Shown piece after piece: positions 1 through 12,040 of a stretch of 64,000 bases of DNA. Origin of the DNA: Cladopsammia gracilis. Taxonomy: Eukaryota; Cnidaria; Anthozoa; Scleractinia; Dendrophylliidae. The stretch spans positions 444,001-508,000 of the forward strand of contig JAJGOT010000001.1 in the NCBI GenBank assembly GCA_022457155.1. The letters run 5' to 3'. Each line of letters starts with the position of its first letter. Within the stretch, counting starts at the first letter, position 1. Position numbers and translations under genes: made by a program. The notes beneath the pieces are model-generated. The model did no database searches. It was given only the letters and a program-made list of their open reading frames with translations, and was not told the DNA's origin.

Positions 1-223
1 TTCTACCGAAAGAAATAAACTGATAGAAATTAGTCCACTTTGCAAAGTAAGTTTTTTTTTCGGTTTCTGAATGAAAAAGTTGTGAAGATTACCGAGTTAC
101 TTTTAGCACGCGTTGTGTCAGTTTTGCTTTACGCGGCGCGTAAAGACATTTCTTGAAAAGCCGTACAAGTATATCAAGATTTACTCGGCAAATCGCAGAA
201 TTGAAGTAGAAAAAAATAAATAA

Positions 224-368
224 GTTATTTACCGGCCTTGGTCGGTCCGTATAGGAAAAAACTGTGCCAGAGGTCTCGAGTACAGCCCGAGGCCGCAGGC
301 CAAGGGCCGTACTCGAGACCGAGGGCACAGTTTTTTCCTATACAGACCTGTCCCGGCCGGTAAATAAC
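224..368. repeat. Foldback (hairpin) repeat
   Basis: The ends are exact inverted repeats (GTTATTTACCGGCC at the left, GGCCGGTAAATAAC at the right). The pairing runs inward for about 55 bases on each side, through the TATAGGAAAAAACTGTGCC segment and its complement. The centre is GC-rich. The form is that of a short non-autonomous DNA transposon. No target-site duplication is evident. Confidence 0.75.
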
Positions 369-1175
369 ATATATATCTTTCATATTCATTGGCATAGACA
401 TACGCCAGAACTACTGTAACCAAATAGAAGGTTTCATGGCTGTGGCCACCATTTTAAAAGTATGGCAAACATGGTACAAAACACAGTGTTTGCATGAGAA
501 TTGGATGTCAGATATCTCCGGAGAAAATACTAATTTAATTTCTAAAATACATTTCTGAAATACATGTCTGCAAGATTAAGATGTCCTGTGAAATACAGCA
601 AATAAATTTGTGCTAGGAAGTGCGTGTTTGCTTTTGAGTTTTCCATACATTTCTTTGCAAACTGTTTCCACAGAGTCTCAACAGTTATGCAGACAAATGT
701 ATAGAAAACTGAAAATGCCACTATATGCTTCCCAGCACAATTACAAATTTACATCTCTCAGATTTGACGAAAATAATCTTTTTCTAGGTTTCCAAAGTTT
801 ACTGATTCAAAATAGTTTACTGATTTAAAATATGTCAGAAATATCCATACCCCCATCCCCCCCCCCTCCCCCCAATGTATGGTCAATGGAAATTCCAAGG
901 GGGAGGGGCTAATAGGCAGGAATTTCAGAGGGGTTGGGGGATGTCCACATGAAAAATTTGTCTGGAGGGTAAGGAAATTCACTGAAAAATCATAAGCAAG
1001 GCACAAAGTAAACTTATCATACATAGGTGAATTATTTTGACAAATATCATGAAACAAAACAAACGATAATAGTGACCTTTTACGCAAAAATGAAACGAAC
1101 GGCAAAATGCACGGCTACTGAACAGATGAAAAACGGATGGACAAGCCGTTTAAAACGGTTACCATGAACGGATGC
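369..1175. other. Unannotated spacer with a C-rich tract
   Basis: I see no gene here. The only clear structure is a low-complexity C/T tract near 848-875. The short open frames on both strands show no family resemblance. Confidence 0.6.
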
Positions 1176-1440
1176 ACGGCTGAGGAAAAATTTTGAATGG
1201 ATGAAGTTGAACGGCTGAACAGCAGAAGAAAAGTTTCGAATGGATGAAGTTGAACAGCTGAACAGCAGAAGAAAAATTTTGAATGGCTTACAGTGAACGG
1301 CTGAACAGCAAAATCATTATTCCGAATGGCTGGCTGTGAAGGGCTGAATGGCTAAAGAATTATTTCGATTGGCTCGCGCTGAACGGCTGAACGACAGAAG
1401 AAAAATTTTGAACGGCTGGCTGTAAACGGCTAAAACGGCT
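1176..1440 (+). repeat. 43-bp minisatellite, about six units
   Basis: Units begin with ACGGCTGAAC or a close variant and recur every 43 bases. Each contains an AGAAGAAAA block and ends in a GAATGG-type block. The units differ from one another by many substitutions, so the array is old. The words ACGG and ACGGCT continue more loosely to the left, to about 1095. Confidence 0.8.
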
Positions 1441-2005
1441 ATTGAAAGACACAAAAGGATAAACAGTTCCAAAGAAATTTGACTGACAGCTGCAAAGGCG
1501 ATCTTTATAAAATGATAAGATGTCAATATCGGCAAGTTGTACATGTGTAATATGCCCACAAAAAAAATTATCCTCATTTTTAAAGAAGACAAATGGTTAT
1601 ACAAAACAATAGCTAGTGTGACCTAGTGTGCCAAACTCCCAAACGAAAGCGGTCAAAAACAGGTTGAAGACCAGAGTTTTCGGCCTCTTCGTTCGTGAAC
1701 GGCAAGTGAACGGCTCGAAACAGATAGCCGTCAGTATCGTTTTCACGTGAGAGGTCACAAATGTTGTTTGTAAACCAAGTGAACATTTTTTTAAACATGA
1801 CACAGTTGTGAATATTGAAAAGGATAAAATATTCACCATTGGCTTTCGATACAAACATTGTATTTTGCACCATGTTTACCCTACTTACCTTCAATAAGGC
1901 AACAGCATAACTACAGAATACAGGGCCAATTTCCTAAGTATATTTGTTGAGGTGGCTCAGTGGCTCGCCTGTCCACTGGTGAGCCACCGAGCCACTCTGT
2001 AATAT

Positions 2006-3194
2006 CCCGGCGGTACCAATCAATGAAAATCAATCATTGATTGCCAATCAATACAATCAATAATAATCAATAATAATCCATTGATTGATATTGATTGGTT
2101 CAACCAATCAATAAAAATCGATACTCACTCACCCAGACTCCTTAATTGCTATTGATTATTATTGATTTTTATAGATAATCAATAACTGATCGTGCAATGT
2201 AAAAACCTGCGTTTCAAGGACTTCAAGGCATTTGAGATCAATTTGGCGACTGTTACCTTGATTCCCTGGCGGCCTCAACGGAAGATGTCAAAGCAATTAG
2301 AGGTCGCAATAGCCATATTCTGTGTCGTAAAAGGATACCACCAGTGTCTGAGTGGCTGATGCTTCCCTTTTGCCGTATGCCGGAAACGCGATGCTTAATC
2401 TCTCTATTAAGCTTCGCGTATAACGCAAACAGGAAATGTAAGCTTGTCGTCTGCCGTTTGCCGTCCTATAAAAGCAGGTCTCGTCGCGTACAAATACGGC
2501 GGCTGCCGTGACTATCCCTGCTGTTCGCGAGTAAAATTACGCAATGTTTAATCTCTCTAATGAGGTAGTCATAAACCCATTAAAAACCATCGCGTGTACC
2601 GCAAACGGGAAATGTAAACTTGCCGACTCTGCCACTTGCCGTTACAAAATATGTGAAAGCAGGTCTTCGCACGTTGAAAACGGCAGCTACCTTGACCATC
2701 TCTGCCGTTCTCGTTCTCGTTCCATTCTTTCTCTGTCTGCCCTGCGGACACTTCGCTATGACAGACATCCTGCTATCCCGGCAAATATAACTTCACGGTG
2801 CTAAAAATGTAACTCCCTCTATAATACGAAATACTAAATTCTGTCTGCGTGCCGGATCGATATACAATTAAATAGGTAATAAAATGTTGTTGTTCAGTTA
2901 ATTTTGTTGTTGTGATTTATTTATTCTTTTTACAAAAGCGAACTTTTGTCACAAATCAGAACAATTACGCTTTATTAGGGCGTTTATTGGAATCGAAAAC
3001 GGAGATTTTAGTTTTCAATGAAAATCAATATTAATCAATAGAAATCAATGATAATCAATGAAAATCGATACTCACTCAACTCCAAGGCATTGATTTTTAT
3101 TGATTTCCAATACCAATCAATTAATTGGTATTGATTATTATTGATTGTTATTGATTATATTGATTATTGCTTTTCATTGATTGGTACCGCCGGG
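2006..3194. mobile_element. 1.19-kb element with ATTGATT-rich terminal inverted repeats
   Basis: The ends are inverted copies (CCCGGCGGTACCAATCAATG at the left and its complement at 3175-3194). Just inside each end is a run of ATTGATT/AATCAAT words on opposite strands. GTAAT occurs at both flanks and may be the target-site duplication, although two extra bases separate it from the left end. The interior holds two diverged copies of a ~165-bp segment (from about 2384 and 2541), each with GCAAACxGGAAATGTAA and AAAGCAGGTCT. No transposase is seen, so it is non-autonomous. Confidence 0.75.
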
Positions 3195-3869
3195 GTAATT
3201 CCTCGCGAAGCGAGGGCCGAAGGCCCGAGCGTAGCGAGGTTAATAAATTTGGCGGCCGAAGGCCGCTCGGGTGCTCGGGTCTCGGGAGCTGAGCCGTGCG
3301 CAATCGAGCGAAAAGTTTATATATATATATATATATACTGAAGATGTCGGCAGTTGCCTAGCAACAAAAATCGTGACCGCTGACAATGGCGCGCTCTCAT
3401 GTTTATTCATGGAGGCGGCCGGGGGTTGGAAGCCTATCCCATAATGTCTCATCACGTGACCTCGCATTTGCCAGTGATCGCCGAGGCAAGCAGTGGCTGT
3501 CAAGACACCCTTTTCAAGGCCTCTTGTCTGTCGGTCTTCTTTTGTCAGGATTTGCAATGTTAAGAAAACTTCTCTTGCAACGAACAGATACATGCTTTCG
3601 AAAATTTGTTTGAAGGATGACACGACAAACGAAATTTGCGCGCGCTTGAACGCGTAAGCATCCAACTGCTTGTCCACGCATATGACGACACTCTTGCACT
3701 GTGTTAACCAAATAAGTGCTCTAAAAAACTGAAAACCTTTGGGAAAAAAGTTATTCTCTTAATAGCTATTTGTTTTATCCACGGTTTTAGCTAGACACAG
3801 TAGTTCTGATGTCAACGACAGGAAAAACTGTAACTGACGCGTACAGCTAGCTTGTACGCGCGATATAGC
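3195..3869. other. Spacer with GC-rich simple sequence and a (TA)n run
   Basis: GCGAAGCGAGG-type simple sequence fills 3205-3310 and a TA run lies near 3317-3336. A short block at 3420-3447 (GGGGTTGGAAGCCTATCCCAT) is the reverse complement of a block inside the tandem duplication that follows (near 4565 and 5537). This suggests the repeat unit extends to here in inverted form. No gene is recognised. Confidence 0.6.
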
Positions 3870-5821
3870 GCGCGATATAGCGCGCGCATATATTTAATTT
3901 TGCTACGTGTTTTGTACTGATTTGAGCTTTCAGCACTTACGCATTTGCCAAGATTTTTTCCGCTAAAACCTTTGTTCAAGACGGCTTTTGGAAATACAAT
4001 GTAACCCTTTTTATACTCATTTACTTGAACTTGCTTCGGTCTAAATTCGTTTTATTCCTCAAAGAATTTTCATATTCAACTCTGCAAACGTGCGCGAATT
4101 TCCTAAATCAGCTCGCCGTCAATTCAAAGCATTGACTGAAAGTACCCACACTTTGATGGTTTTATTCAGCTTGAAAAACCTGGAGGGATCTGGAGGGATC
4201 TGATGTTTTAAGTCGTTATGATATTAAGGAATACGTTATTAATGTTAAAATGCTTGTGATGCTTCGATTAAGAAGGAGGTACAACTGCACTTTCCTGGTA
4301 TTTTCGGGGATGATCGCCATTTTCCTGCGAGCGGAAAATGATATTTTCTAAGGATGAGAAACGAGGATGAAACTTAGAAATATAAATGAAATTCTTGCAT
4401 TTTAGTTCTTTTCTGTTACCAACGAACTATTTCTCTGATTCCCAAGTCTACCATAATTAAAACCATAAAATGAGACTACCGGCAAAATCACCGAAATATG
4501 AGATTTTACAAAAAGTTTGTTTATTCGCTTCAAATGTCGCCGGTAACACGTTGCGTTGCATCATGGGATAGGCTTCCAACCCCCCCTGCTCTCGGTGAAA
4601 CACGACCAATTTCTGATGCAAATGAGAAAGAACAGCAAATACAACAACGCTGGATTGAACAGGTGGCTTGAAATCTTTTCTCGAGAAGATTAACCACTGA
4701 AACTCCGCTGGAGCGAGAACGGCGACTTTAAATTCAACGCGATTGAGCAACGAAGAAACAACGACAGCATCGATTACAAAGACTTCGAACAGCCTGACCA
4801 AATGCCTCCATTAGAATTCTGAACGAAACCGATCAGAAGAGCGCGATATAGCGCGCGCATATATTTAATTTTGCTGCGTGTTTTGTACTGATTTGAGCTT
4901 TCAGCACTGATTGTGATGCATTTACCAAGATTTTTTCCGCTATCCTTTGTTCAAGACGGCTTTTGGAAATACAATGTAACCCTTTTTATACTCATTTACT
5001 TGAACTTGCTTCGGTATAAATTCGTTTTATTCCTCAAAGAATTTTCATATTCAACTCTGCAAACGTGCGCGAATTTCCTAAATCAGCTCGCCGTCAATTC
5101 AAAGCATTGACTGAAAGTACCCACACTTTGATGGTTTTATTCAGCTTGAATAAACCTGGAGGGATCTGGAGGGATCTGATGTTTTAAGTCGTTATGATAT
5201 TAAGGAATACGTTATTAATGTTAAAATGCTAGTGATGCTTCGATTAAGAAGGAGGTACAACTGCACTTGCCTGGTATTTTCGGGGATGATCGCCACTTCC
5301 TGCGAGCGGAAATGATACTTTCTAAGGACGCGAAACGAGGATTAAACTTAGAAATGTAAATGAAATTCTTGCATTGTAGTTCTGTTCTGTTACCAACGAA
5401 CTATATCCTCTGATTCCCAAGTCTCCCATATTAAAACCATAAAATGAGACTATCGGCAAAATCACCGAAATATGAGATTTTACAAAAAGTTTGTTTATTC
5501 GCTTCAAATGTCGCCGGTAACTCGTTGCGTTGCATCATGGGATAGGCTTCCAACCCTCCCCCCCCCCCGGTTCCCCCCCGCCCCCCGCTCTCGGTGAAAC
5601 ACGACCAATTTCTGATGCAAATGAGAAAGAACAGCAAATACAACAACGCTGGATTGAACAAGTGGCTTGAAATCCTTTCTCGAGAAGATTAACCACCGAA
5701 ACTCCGCTGGAGCGAGAACGGCGACTTGAAATTCAACGCGATCAAGCAACGAAGAAATAACGACAGCATCGATTACAAAGACTTCGAACAGCCTGACCAA
5801 ATGCCTCCATTAGAATTCTGA
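3870..5821. repeat. Direct tandem duplication of a ~960-bp segment
   Basis: Copy 1 is 3870-4822 and copy 2 is 4841-5821. Both start GCGCGATATAGCGCGCGC and end TTAGAATTCTGA, and they match closely throughout. Copy 2 carries a C-rich expansion (about 5556-5587) where copy 1 has a short C run. In both copies a stretch near 4620-4820 and 5620-5820 reads as protein-like on the plus strand apart from one shared TAA. It may be an old coding fragment, but I do not recognise it. Confidence 0.85.
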
Positions 5822-6640
5822 ATTCTGTTTATAGACGCAACGAGAGCAAACACTGATTACAGGAAAGGCTCAAAGAAGAAGAACGATTAAGCTAGAAATC
5901 TAGCTCAAATCACTGCACTTTAATCCGCTCTTTAATGCTCTTCAATTGAAACAACCTACATTTAAAGGCAAGCAATCTTAAGCTTATATACAACCCTCCA
6001 TAAATTATTCTTTAATCTACCTTTTTCAAAAAAAAAAAAAATGATTTCAAGTAGCTGAACAACTGACACCTAGATTATAAGAGGATATTTTTCAATATAA
6101 AAAATTAGTACTCAAACACCGGCAACTATTGTCTTAGTAGCTCTTAGTACATGCTGTAAATTGATCATTATTGATTTTCTCGCATACATTGCTTATGATA
6201 TTTGCAAAGAATATTTTGCTTCATCTTGAATATTCATGATTAACTTTTGTAATCAATTTCGTAATTCTCATGACCTGTATCCTATTAACTCCTGCAATCT
6301 CAACCATTCAAGCGAATAGTGAATTGAATTAGCAATTATTTGATACACAGTACATAGAACAACAGCTACAGAAGTATGTAAAGGGAACAGGTTAATTTTG
6401 GGAGAAGCACTCACAAACTTCAAAAAGGCCCACATCGCTAAAATTTTGCAGTGCATCCTCCCCCCGAGCTTCGCGAGGTTCTGCGAGACACGTATTTCTA
6501 GTATACATGTACCTTAGACAGACAGTTATTCACTAAGTCACACAATGGATTGACACATGTTGGACACTAAACGTCTTATGAACTGTGTAGCATCATTTCG
6601 GGGTCTACAATATTTTCATCTTACTCATAACTTCTTTAAT
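5822..6640. other. Spacer without recognised features
   Basis: This is AT-rich sequence with a short A run near 6029. I see no gene, tandem repeat or paired inverted ends. Confidence 0.5.
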
Positions 6641-6644
6641 TTAA

Positions 6645-8781
6645 GGACGGTGCCACCTATTGTTAATGCGCATACGTTCTGCGCATGCATTGCGCGATAG
6701 TCGCGCGAGACACTGGTTATTTTTTAAACGCGAACGCGGGTGGTAAAGACTAAGTTCCGCCCACTTTTCATGTCAACTGTCAACTCCCTGGCTCAGTTTC
6801 TAAACTTTATATTTAATACAAGATAAATAGAGTTCTCAAAAATCTATAAAAATGTGTTTATAGACCTTCTGCAGCCAAAAAGTGCTAAATTCTTTCTCTA
6901 TTTTGCAAACGACACAGCCTCGGTAATGAAAATATTTTGAGCTAATTGGCGATGCTGCCTCGATCAGCAGAACGCGTACGTTTTGCCACGAAGATTGTTT
7001 ACATTGGCTCCTTTTCATTCAAAATTTTAACAAAACTTAAAGTCAATACCAGACTAGTGTTTTTTATACATAAAACAAGCGTCCTCAAGGCAAAAAATCC
7101 AAGGAAAGGCAGGCATGTTGTTATTTCAATTGATTGCAAGTTTTTGTTTGGCAGCCAAACTCGCGTTGTTTGAAATTTTTGTTAAAGTCTTATCTGCAAA
7201 AATCTTTTGCCAGTGGCTATTTTTGCGAATAAAAAAGTATATAACAAAAGCAGTTAAATCAAACAAACGTCGAAAAGGAGAATTAAGATGAGCAAAGTGT
7301 TTCGAAAAAACCGTTTTTGACAATTGATGAAGATATATTAAAAAAACAAGGCTGAAGCCAGCAACTAAGGAAAACTGGCCGCTCCAAAGCCGGGAAGCAT
7401 CCGACTTAAGTCTTCCCTCCCTGGATTGCTGGCAAGCATGGTTTCGTAAACACATTTGTGCATTTAGGTTCAATTGATTTCCTTTATTCTCTATTATAGG
7501 CAAGTGATGTTTTTCGAAGTCGCATCGGGTCAGTTCTCAACTTCTTTGCATTAGAGCAAATGTTGATAGGCGAAAAACTTGCCATGATAAACTGAAAAGA
7601 AATCTTATCTTTTTAGATCAAATAAAGCCGTAGACTTAGGCAAAAAAAGTGTTTTATTATTTCACGATTTTTTGGATATTTAAGTGTAAACTCTTTTAAA
7701 GTAATCAGAGAGTCCATGAAAACTACAGGAGCTTCACAAGAAAATAAACACGCGGCCAAATGAAATTACAAAACTCGAGCACTTTTCAACAAATATTTCT
7801 TAAATTTTGACTCCAAATAACCGTTAAAAGACTAACCTGCCAATCTAGAGTTTTTCGGCAGCCGACCAGTCATCTCGATATAGCACTGATGTTTTCAAGT
7901 TGGTTATGGATCGGAAGAAGATGCACACAAATGTAAAGTTCTTGCGCCCGAAGGAACATAATAAATCCGTAGATCCACTGTAGATCAATGGAAGTAAACC
8001 GATTTTGCCTTTTTACTCCTTTACTGTGCTGTTTGACCTTGATATCCCCGAAAAATGTTTCTCAAAAGAGCACCTTACATCTACAAATAGAATTCCTTTG
8101 AATTCTACAATGTTTGTCTTTTTATCGTGCCTGAAAGAGCCTGAAAGTATTTTTAAGTTTTGAACGGTAAGCCGTCGAGTGGAAATCCCAGCATGCCCCC
8201 AAAAAAGACACGCACAATATTCAACTTACTAGGGAGGGCATAGAAAAAAATGTCGCGAACCCCGAAAGTGATTCCGTAAAAGTTGAAAATATCTTAATAT
8301 AACTTGTAAAAACGCGTGGTGACCCCTACTTTTTATCTTATAAACTGGAAGTGGTAAGCATATTAAGCACCCCATTAATTTTTTGTTGTGGGCAAACGTT
8401 ATTAAGACCGTATTTTTGGCGAACGTGGGAAAGCTGTCAGGGCCGATAATGGCTCCGTCGTGATGATTTTGTAGCTTAAAACACATAAACAGTAGTTGTT
8501 ATGTTACCATTTGTTATGTGTTTTAGAGATTTTTAGAATTATTGTTGCTTTTGTGTATGTAAAGGCGATTTCCAAGGAAATCCGCGAAGAAACATCTATT
8601 TTTCCTTTTTTCGAAAAAATGCTGATGTCAGCATTTTTTCCAGATTGAAGCTTAAATATCTCCGAAAATTGCGTGGTTACCCCCAATTTTCTCTTTGGAT
8701 CCCAATAGCCCCTGCTAAGACCTACTTTTCCCGCATAGTCAAAAACCTGGCAAAATACCTTGCCATTAGGTGGCACCGTCC
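6645..8781. mobile_element. 2.1-kb TTAA-flanked non-autonomous element (piggyBac-type)
   Basis: The element is bounded by TTAA at 6641-6644 and 8782-8785. Its 15-bp ends are perfect inverted repeats, GGACGGTGCCACCTA at the left and the complement at the right. TTAA duplication is the hallmark of piggyBac-class transposition; assignment to that class is inference. No transposase is visible; the longest internal frame (about 125 codons, minus strand near 7126-7503) has no family resemblance. Confidence 0.8.
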
Positions 8782-8785
8782 TTAA

Positions 8786-9284
8786 GCTACGTAAGCTAAG
8801 CTTATGTTTGGTACCTCGTCACGGCAATGTTTCTGGCACATTTGACAATACCAACTTAACTTCTGCGATCCTTTAGCCTTTATCCTATTTGCTATGGCTT
8901 TTGGAGTTAACGGTCCTGCCTTTTCTTTTCCCATACTGCAAAGATTTTAGCTAGAAGAGTTTCAGTTTTCACGATAACGACGTCGACGCGAAAGAAATAA
9001 TTTTGTCCGCCATTGGAAGACCAACATTCAATGCGAGCTGTGCCCGTTCCAGTTTCCAGCAGCTGCTTGAGCCCGCGGTATGTAGGGCTTGTAAAACACA
9101 AATTAAATAACACACAACATTTGCCTTGACTATAACTTGTTCTTGACATACGGTAGAAGTTCCCGATCATTCAAAATGCGAATGAGAGTTCAGACCACAG
9201 GGATCTTAACTTTGAATCAAATGAATCAGTGTAGTAATTACAATTCTCTTTGCGCAAGATATTAGTCATATTACATCATATTGA
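8786..9284. other. Spacer without recognised features
   Basis: There is no gene or clear repeat here. An 87-codon minus-strand frame at 8907-9170 has no recognisable domain. Confidence 0.5.
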
Positions 9285-9293
9285 ATTTTTCAT

Positions 9294-9361
9294 TAGCCTG
9301 CGTGACAGGCGTTCTAAGGGGAAGGGGGAAAATTCGGGCGCGCGAGAAGCCACGCAGGCTA
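9294..9361. mobile_element. 68-bp MITE, TAGCCTGCG ends, 9-bp target duplication
   Basis: Inverted ends TAGCCTGCGTG and CACGCAGGCTA enclose about 45 bases. The 9-mer ATTTTTCAT flanks both sides (9285-9293 and 9362-9370). The duplication is exact, which points to a fairly recent insertion. Confidence 0.85.
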
Positions 9362-9450
9362 ATTTTTCATGCAAGAGACAAAATTGTCGTTTCATTGAAC
9401 TTGTTCTGTCATAATTCAATTTGCGGCTGTAGTGATAACAGATATTCATA

Positions 9451-10020
9451 GGTATATTTCTAAGTTTCCCTTGGGAATTACCTGCTTATCTTTTGCGCGT
9501 AAGAAAGAGTGTGAGCTTGTGAGCTTGTGATCATTTTGTGCAACTTTCAAGGCAACAGCTCTGTAAAAACGGAGTAAATCACCTTTGAATATTGAAACAA
9601 TAGATTTCTCTTAATGAGCAAAAATGAGCCAATTTTTTCGAAAATCCAAGAGGTCCCTTTCTAGCTCATTAACCATTTTCTATTGTTTCAATATTGATAC
9701 GTATATTTCTAAATTTCCATTGGGGTTCATCCGCTATTTTTTTGCGCGCTAGAAAGAGTGTGAGCTTATGATTATTTTGTGCAACATTCAAGCCTACAGC
9801 TCTTGTAGAAACGAAGAAAATCCCTTCTGAATATTGAAACAATAGATTTTTTTGTGAATTAGCAAAAATGAGCCATTTTTTTTTATAAAATCCAACAGGT
9901 CGCTTTCTAGCTCATTAACCATTTTCTATTGTTTCAATTTTCATACATATATTTCTAAGTTTCCCTTGGGATTTACCTGCTATTTTTTTGCGCGTTAGAA
10001 AGAGTGTGAGCTTGTGATCA
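9451..10020 (+). repeat. ~248-bp tandem repeat, 2.3 units
   Basis: Units start near 9451, 9701 and 9947 with TATATTTCTAAGTTTCCC-type sequence. Each contains GAAAGAGTGTGAGCTTGTGA, and the two full units end in a small inverted pair, GAAACAATAGA and TCTATTGTTTC. The third unit is truncated after about 70 bases. Confidence 0.85.
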
Positions 10021-10165
10021 TTCTGTGGGATTTGAAGGAGTATTATTTGGAAATTGAAAGACCCCATCTCAGCTTTCCAGTTTTTTCACATGACCCCACC
10101 CCCCCCCCCCCCCATCATAAGGGTAACTTTTTTTGGATGCCTTCCCCCTACCCCTCCCCCCCCAA

Positions 10166-10168
<3 letters not shown>

Positions 10169-10208
<40 letters not shown>
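10169..10208. repeat. (CA)n microsatellite
   Basis: This is an uninterrupted AC/CA dinucleotide run of about 40 bases. It is preceded by C-rich tracts at 10098-10113 and 10155-10163. Confidence 0.95.
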
Positions 10209-10211
<3 letters not shown>

Positions 10212-10472
10212 CTGTGTTTTAAACCAGTACGTTTATAGCGTTATATTGCTATCATTTTTAACTGGTACTTTTTATAACTGCCAATGAACATGATAACAAT
10301 TAAATATTTTTTGATATGCGCTTGTTACGAGATGAATATTTTACAAATGCTTAGAAATCTGCTTTTCACAAATTAAAAGAATAAAAAGTTAATTTCGGAT
10401 CTCCTAGTAATGGCTTGTCCTGAGCGTGTTGTGGCAGGCCTCAAATTTCGTAAATCGTGCTTTGTAGGATTG

Positions 10473-10536
10473 CAACCTCGTTCCCAGGAGCGAGCTCCAG
10501 GGGGCGGGAAGATGAGAGACCCTGGGAACGAGGTTG
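10473..10536. mobile_element. 64-bp hairpin MITE with 10-bp target duplication
   Basis: The ends CAACCTCGTTCCCAGG and CCTGGGAACGAGGTTG are perfect inverted repeats of 16 bases. TGTAGGATTG is present on both flanks (10463-10472 and 10537-10546). The element is far too short to code for anything. Confidence 0.85.
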
Positions 10537-10861
10537 TGTAGGATTGGTGCTTTTCAGCATGAACTAAAACCCGAAACAACGAAACGTTGCATGCTCGCAA
10601 AGACCATTGGATACCCCTCATATTCCTCGCGCGTTCGCGTTTAAAACATCACCAGTGTCTCGCGCGACTTGCGTATGCGATAAGGTGACGAATTGTGGTT
10701 TCCTTATGGTAGGTAGTATAAAAGCAATTAAAAAGCCGTGCCGTTCTCGCCGACCATCTTTGTAAAAGCAATTTAAAAGTCGCGCCGAAAAGCCCTCGCC
10801 GACCATCTTTTTTTTTATAGCAATTGAAAAGTCTCGCCGAAAAGCCGAACTGAAAAGCAAT

Positions 10862-10950
10862 GAAAAAGCCATGCCGAAAGGCCAAACCGAAAAAGCCGCG
10901 CCGAAAGGTCAAACCGAAAAAGCCGCGCCGAAAGGTCAAACCGAAAAAGC
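10862..10950 (+). repeat. 27-bp minisatellite, about three units
   Basis: The unit AAAAAGCCGCGCCGAAAGGT plus CAAACCG repeats about three times. Degenerate GCCGAAAAG words continue on both sides from about 10780 to 11000. Translation gives Lys/Arg/Pro-rich frames that come from the repeat itself. Confidence 0.8.
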
Positions 10951-11927
10951 CGAACAAAAAAGCCGCATCGAAAAGCCCGCGCAATTCGCGCCGAAAAAAA
11001 AAAACAGCCCTGCCAGCCGCCAGCCTCGCCAACCTCGACAGCCCCGCAGTCTCGCTAGTCAAGCTAGCCCCACTGCCTCGCCATGTTGGCCGGCTCCGCC
11101 AGCTTCGCCAGACTAGCCAGTTGCGCGTGGGTGTCTCGTTGGCTCGTTGGCAATAAGCTTCCGACGAATCGCTGGTTGCTTGTGGTAGCCGTCATCTGTA
11201 TGAAAGCAATAATTAAAAATAGAAACGTGGTTATCACAGATGCGCATTAAGTGCACAGGATAATTCTTGGGAACATGCGAGTTCTTATCGTCTTGTTGCT
11301 TTACAAAACTTGCTGATTTTTTTTAGTTACATTAAAACATATCAGAAATGTTTCTCACGCATGTGCATGACATACGTTTTAAGTAATTTGGTAATTTGCC
11401 CCCCAAATTTTGCATAAATTTTTGTATTGAAATGCTCTTGGGAATATGCAGTCCTCCCAAGGGCATTTCAAAACAACAGTTTATGCAAAAATGGGCAATT
11501 CGAAAATAGAGAACATGGTGTATAAGTCAATGCTGTAATTCTCCTGTCGACCGGAGGTGAACGTTGCTTTTATACACAGCTTATACAGTTTGAGGCCGAA
11601 CCTGTCGAGGTTCTATAAAAAATAAGAGCTATTTTTAATTTAGAGCTCTTCCAAAGCTTAAGCAAAACATCGATCTCTCGTGCTCGTTAGCATATTGTCA
11701 ATTTATTCAGTGTTTATTGCACATTTTATTGCGATTCCAAAGTCACTCCAACGAAAAATTCGTTGAAGTGACTTTGCCGATTCTTTATTACAATGCCTGC
11801 CTTTTAGTAGCCATCCTCGCTTCCTGAAGTAAGTCATTTCAAGACTTTTTTAACGAATGCAAAGAGGGCTAACTAACATGCATATAAAAGAAATCGAATA
11901 AAAAATTGGCCCCCATTTTGGAATTAG
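10951..11927. other. Spacer with one short perfect-stem hairpin
   Basis: I see no gene. At 11739-11775 the sequences AAAGTCACTCCAACGAA and TTCGTTGAAGTGACTTT form a 17-bp stem with one mismatch and a 3-base loop. Confidence 0.5.
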
Positions 11928-12040
11928 GTGTATAGAGACACATGGAATCAAAGGGCTCTTAAAGCCATCTCGTATATAATCAACTCAAAAATAGCCAACT
12001 CACGCCCAATTAGCGCCATACCTTCTGACATCGATGGAAT

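Noticed and set aside
10014..10287. Frames with His/Thr and Pro runs
   Set aside because: They are translations of the (CA)n and C-rich tracts.
10860..11156. Lys/Arg/Pro-rich open frame resembling a histone H1 tail
   Set aside because: It is the translation of a 27-bp minisatellite and its degenerate flanks; two overlapping frames are equally open and neither has a folded domain.
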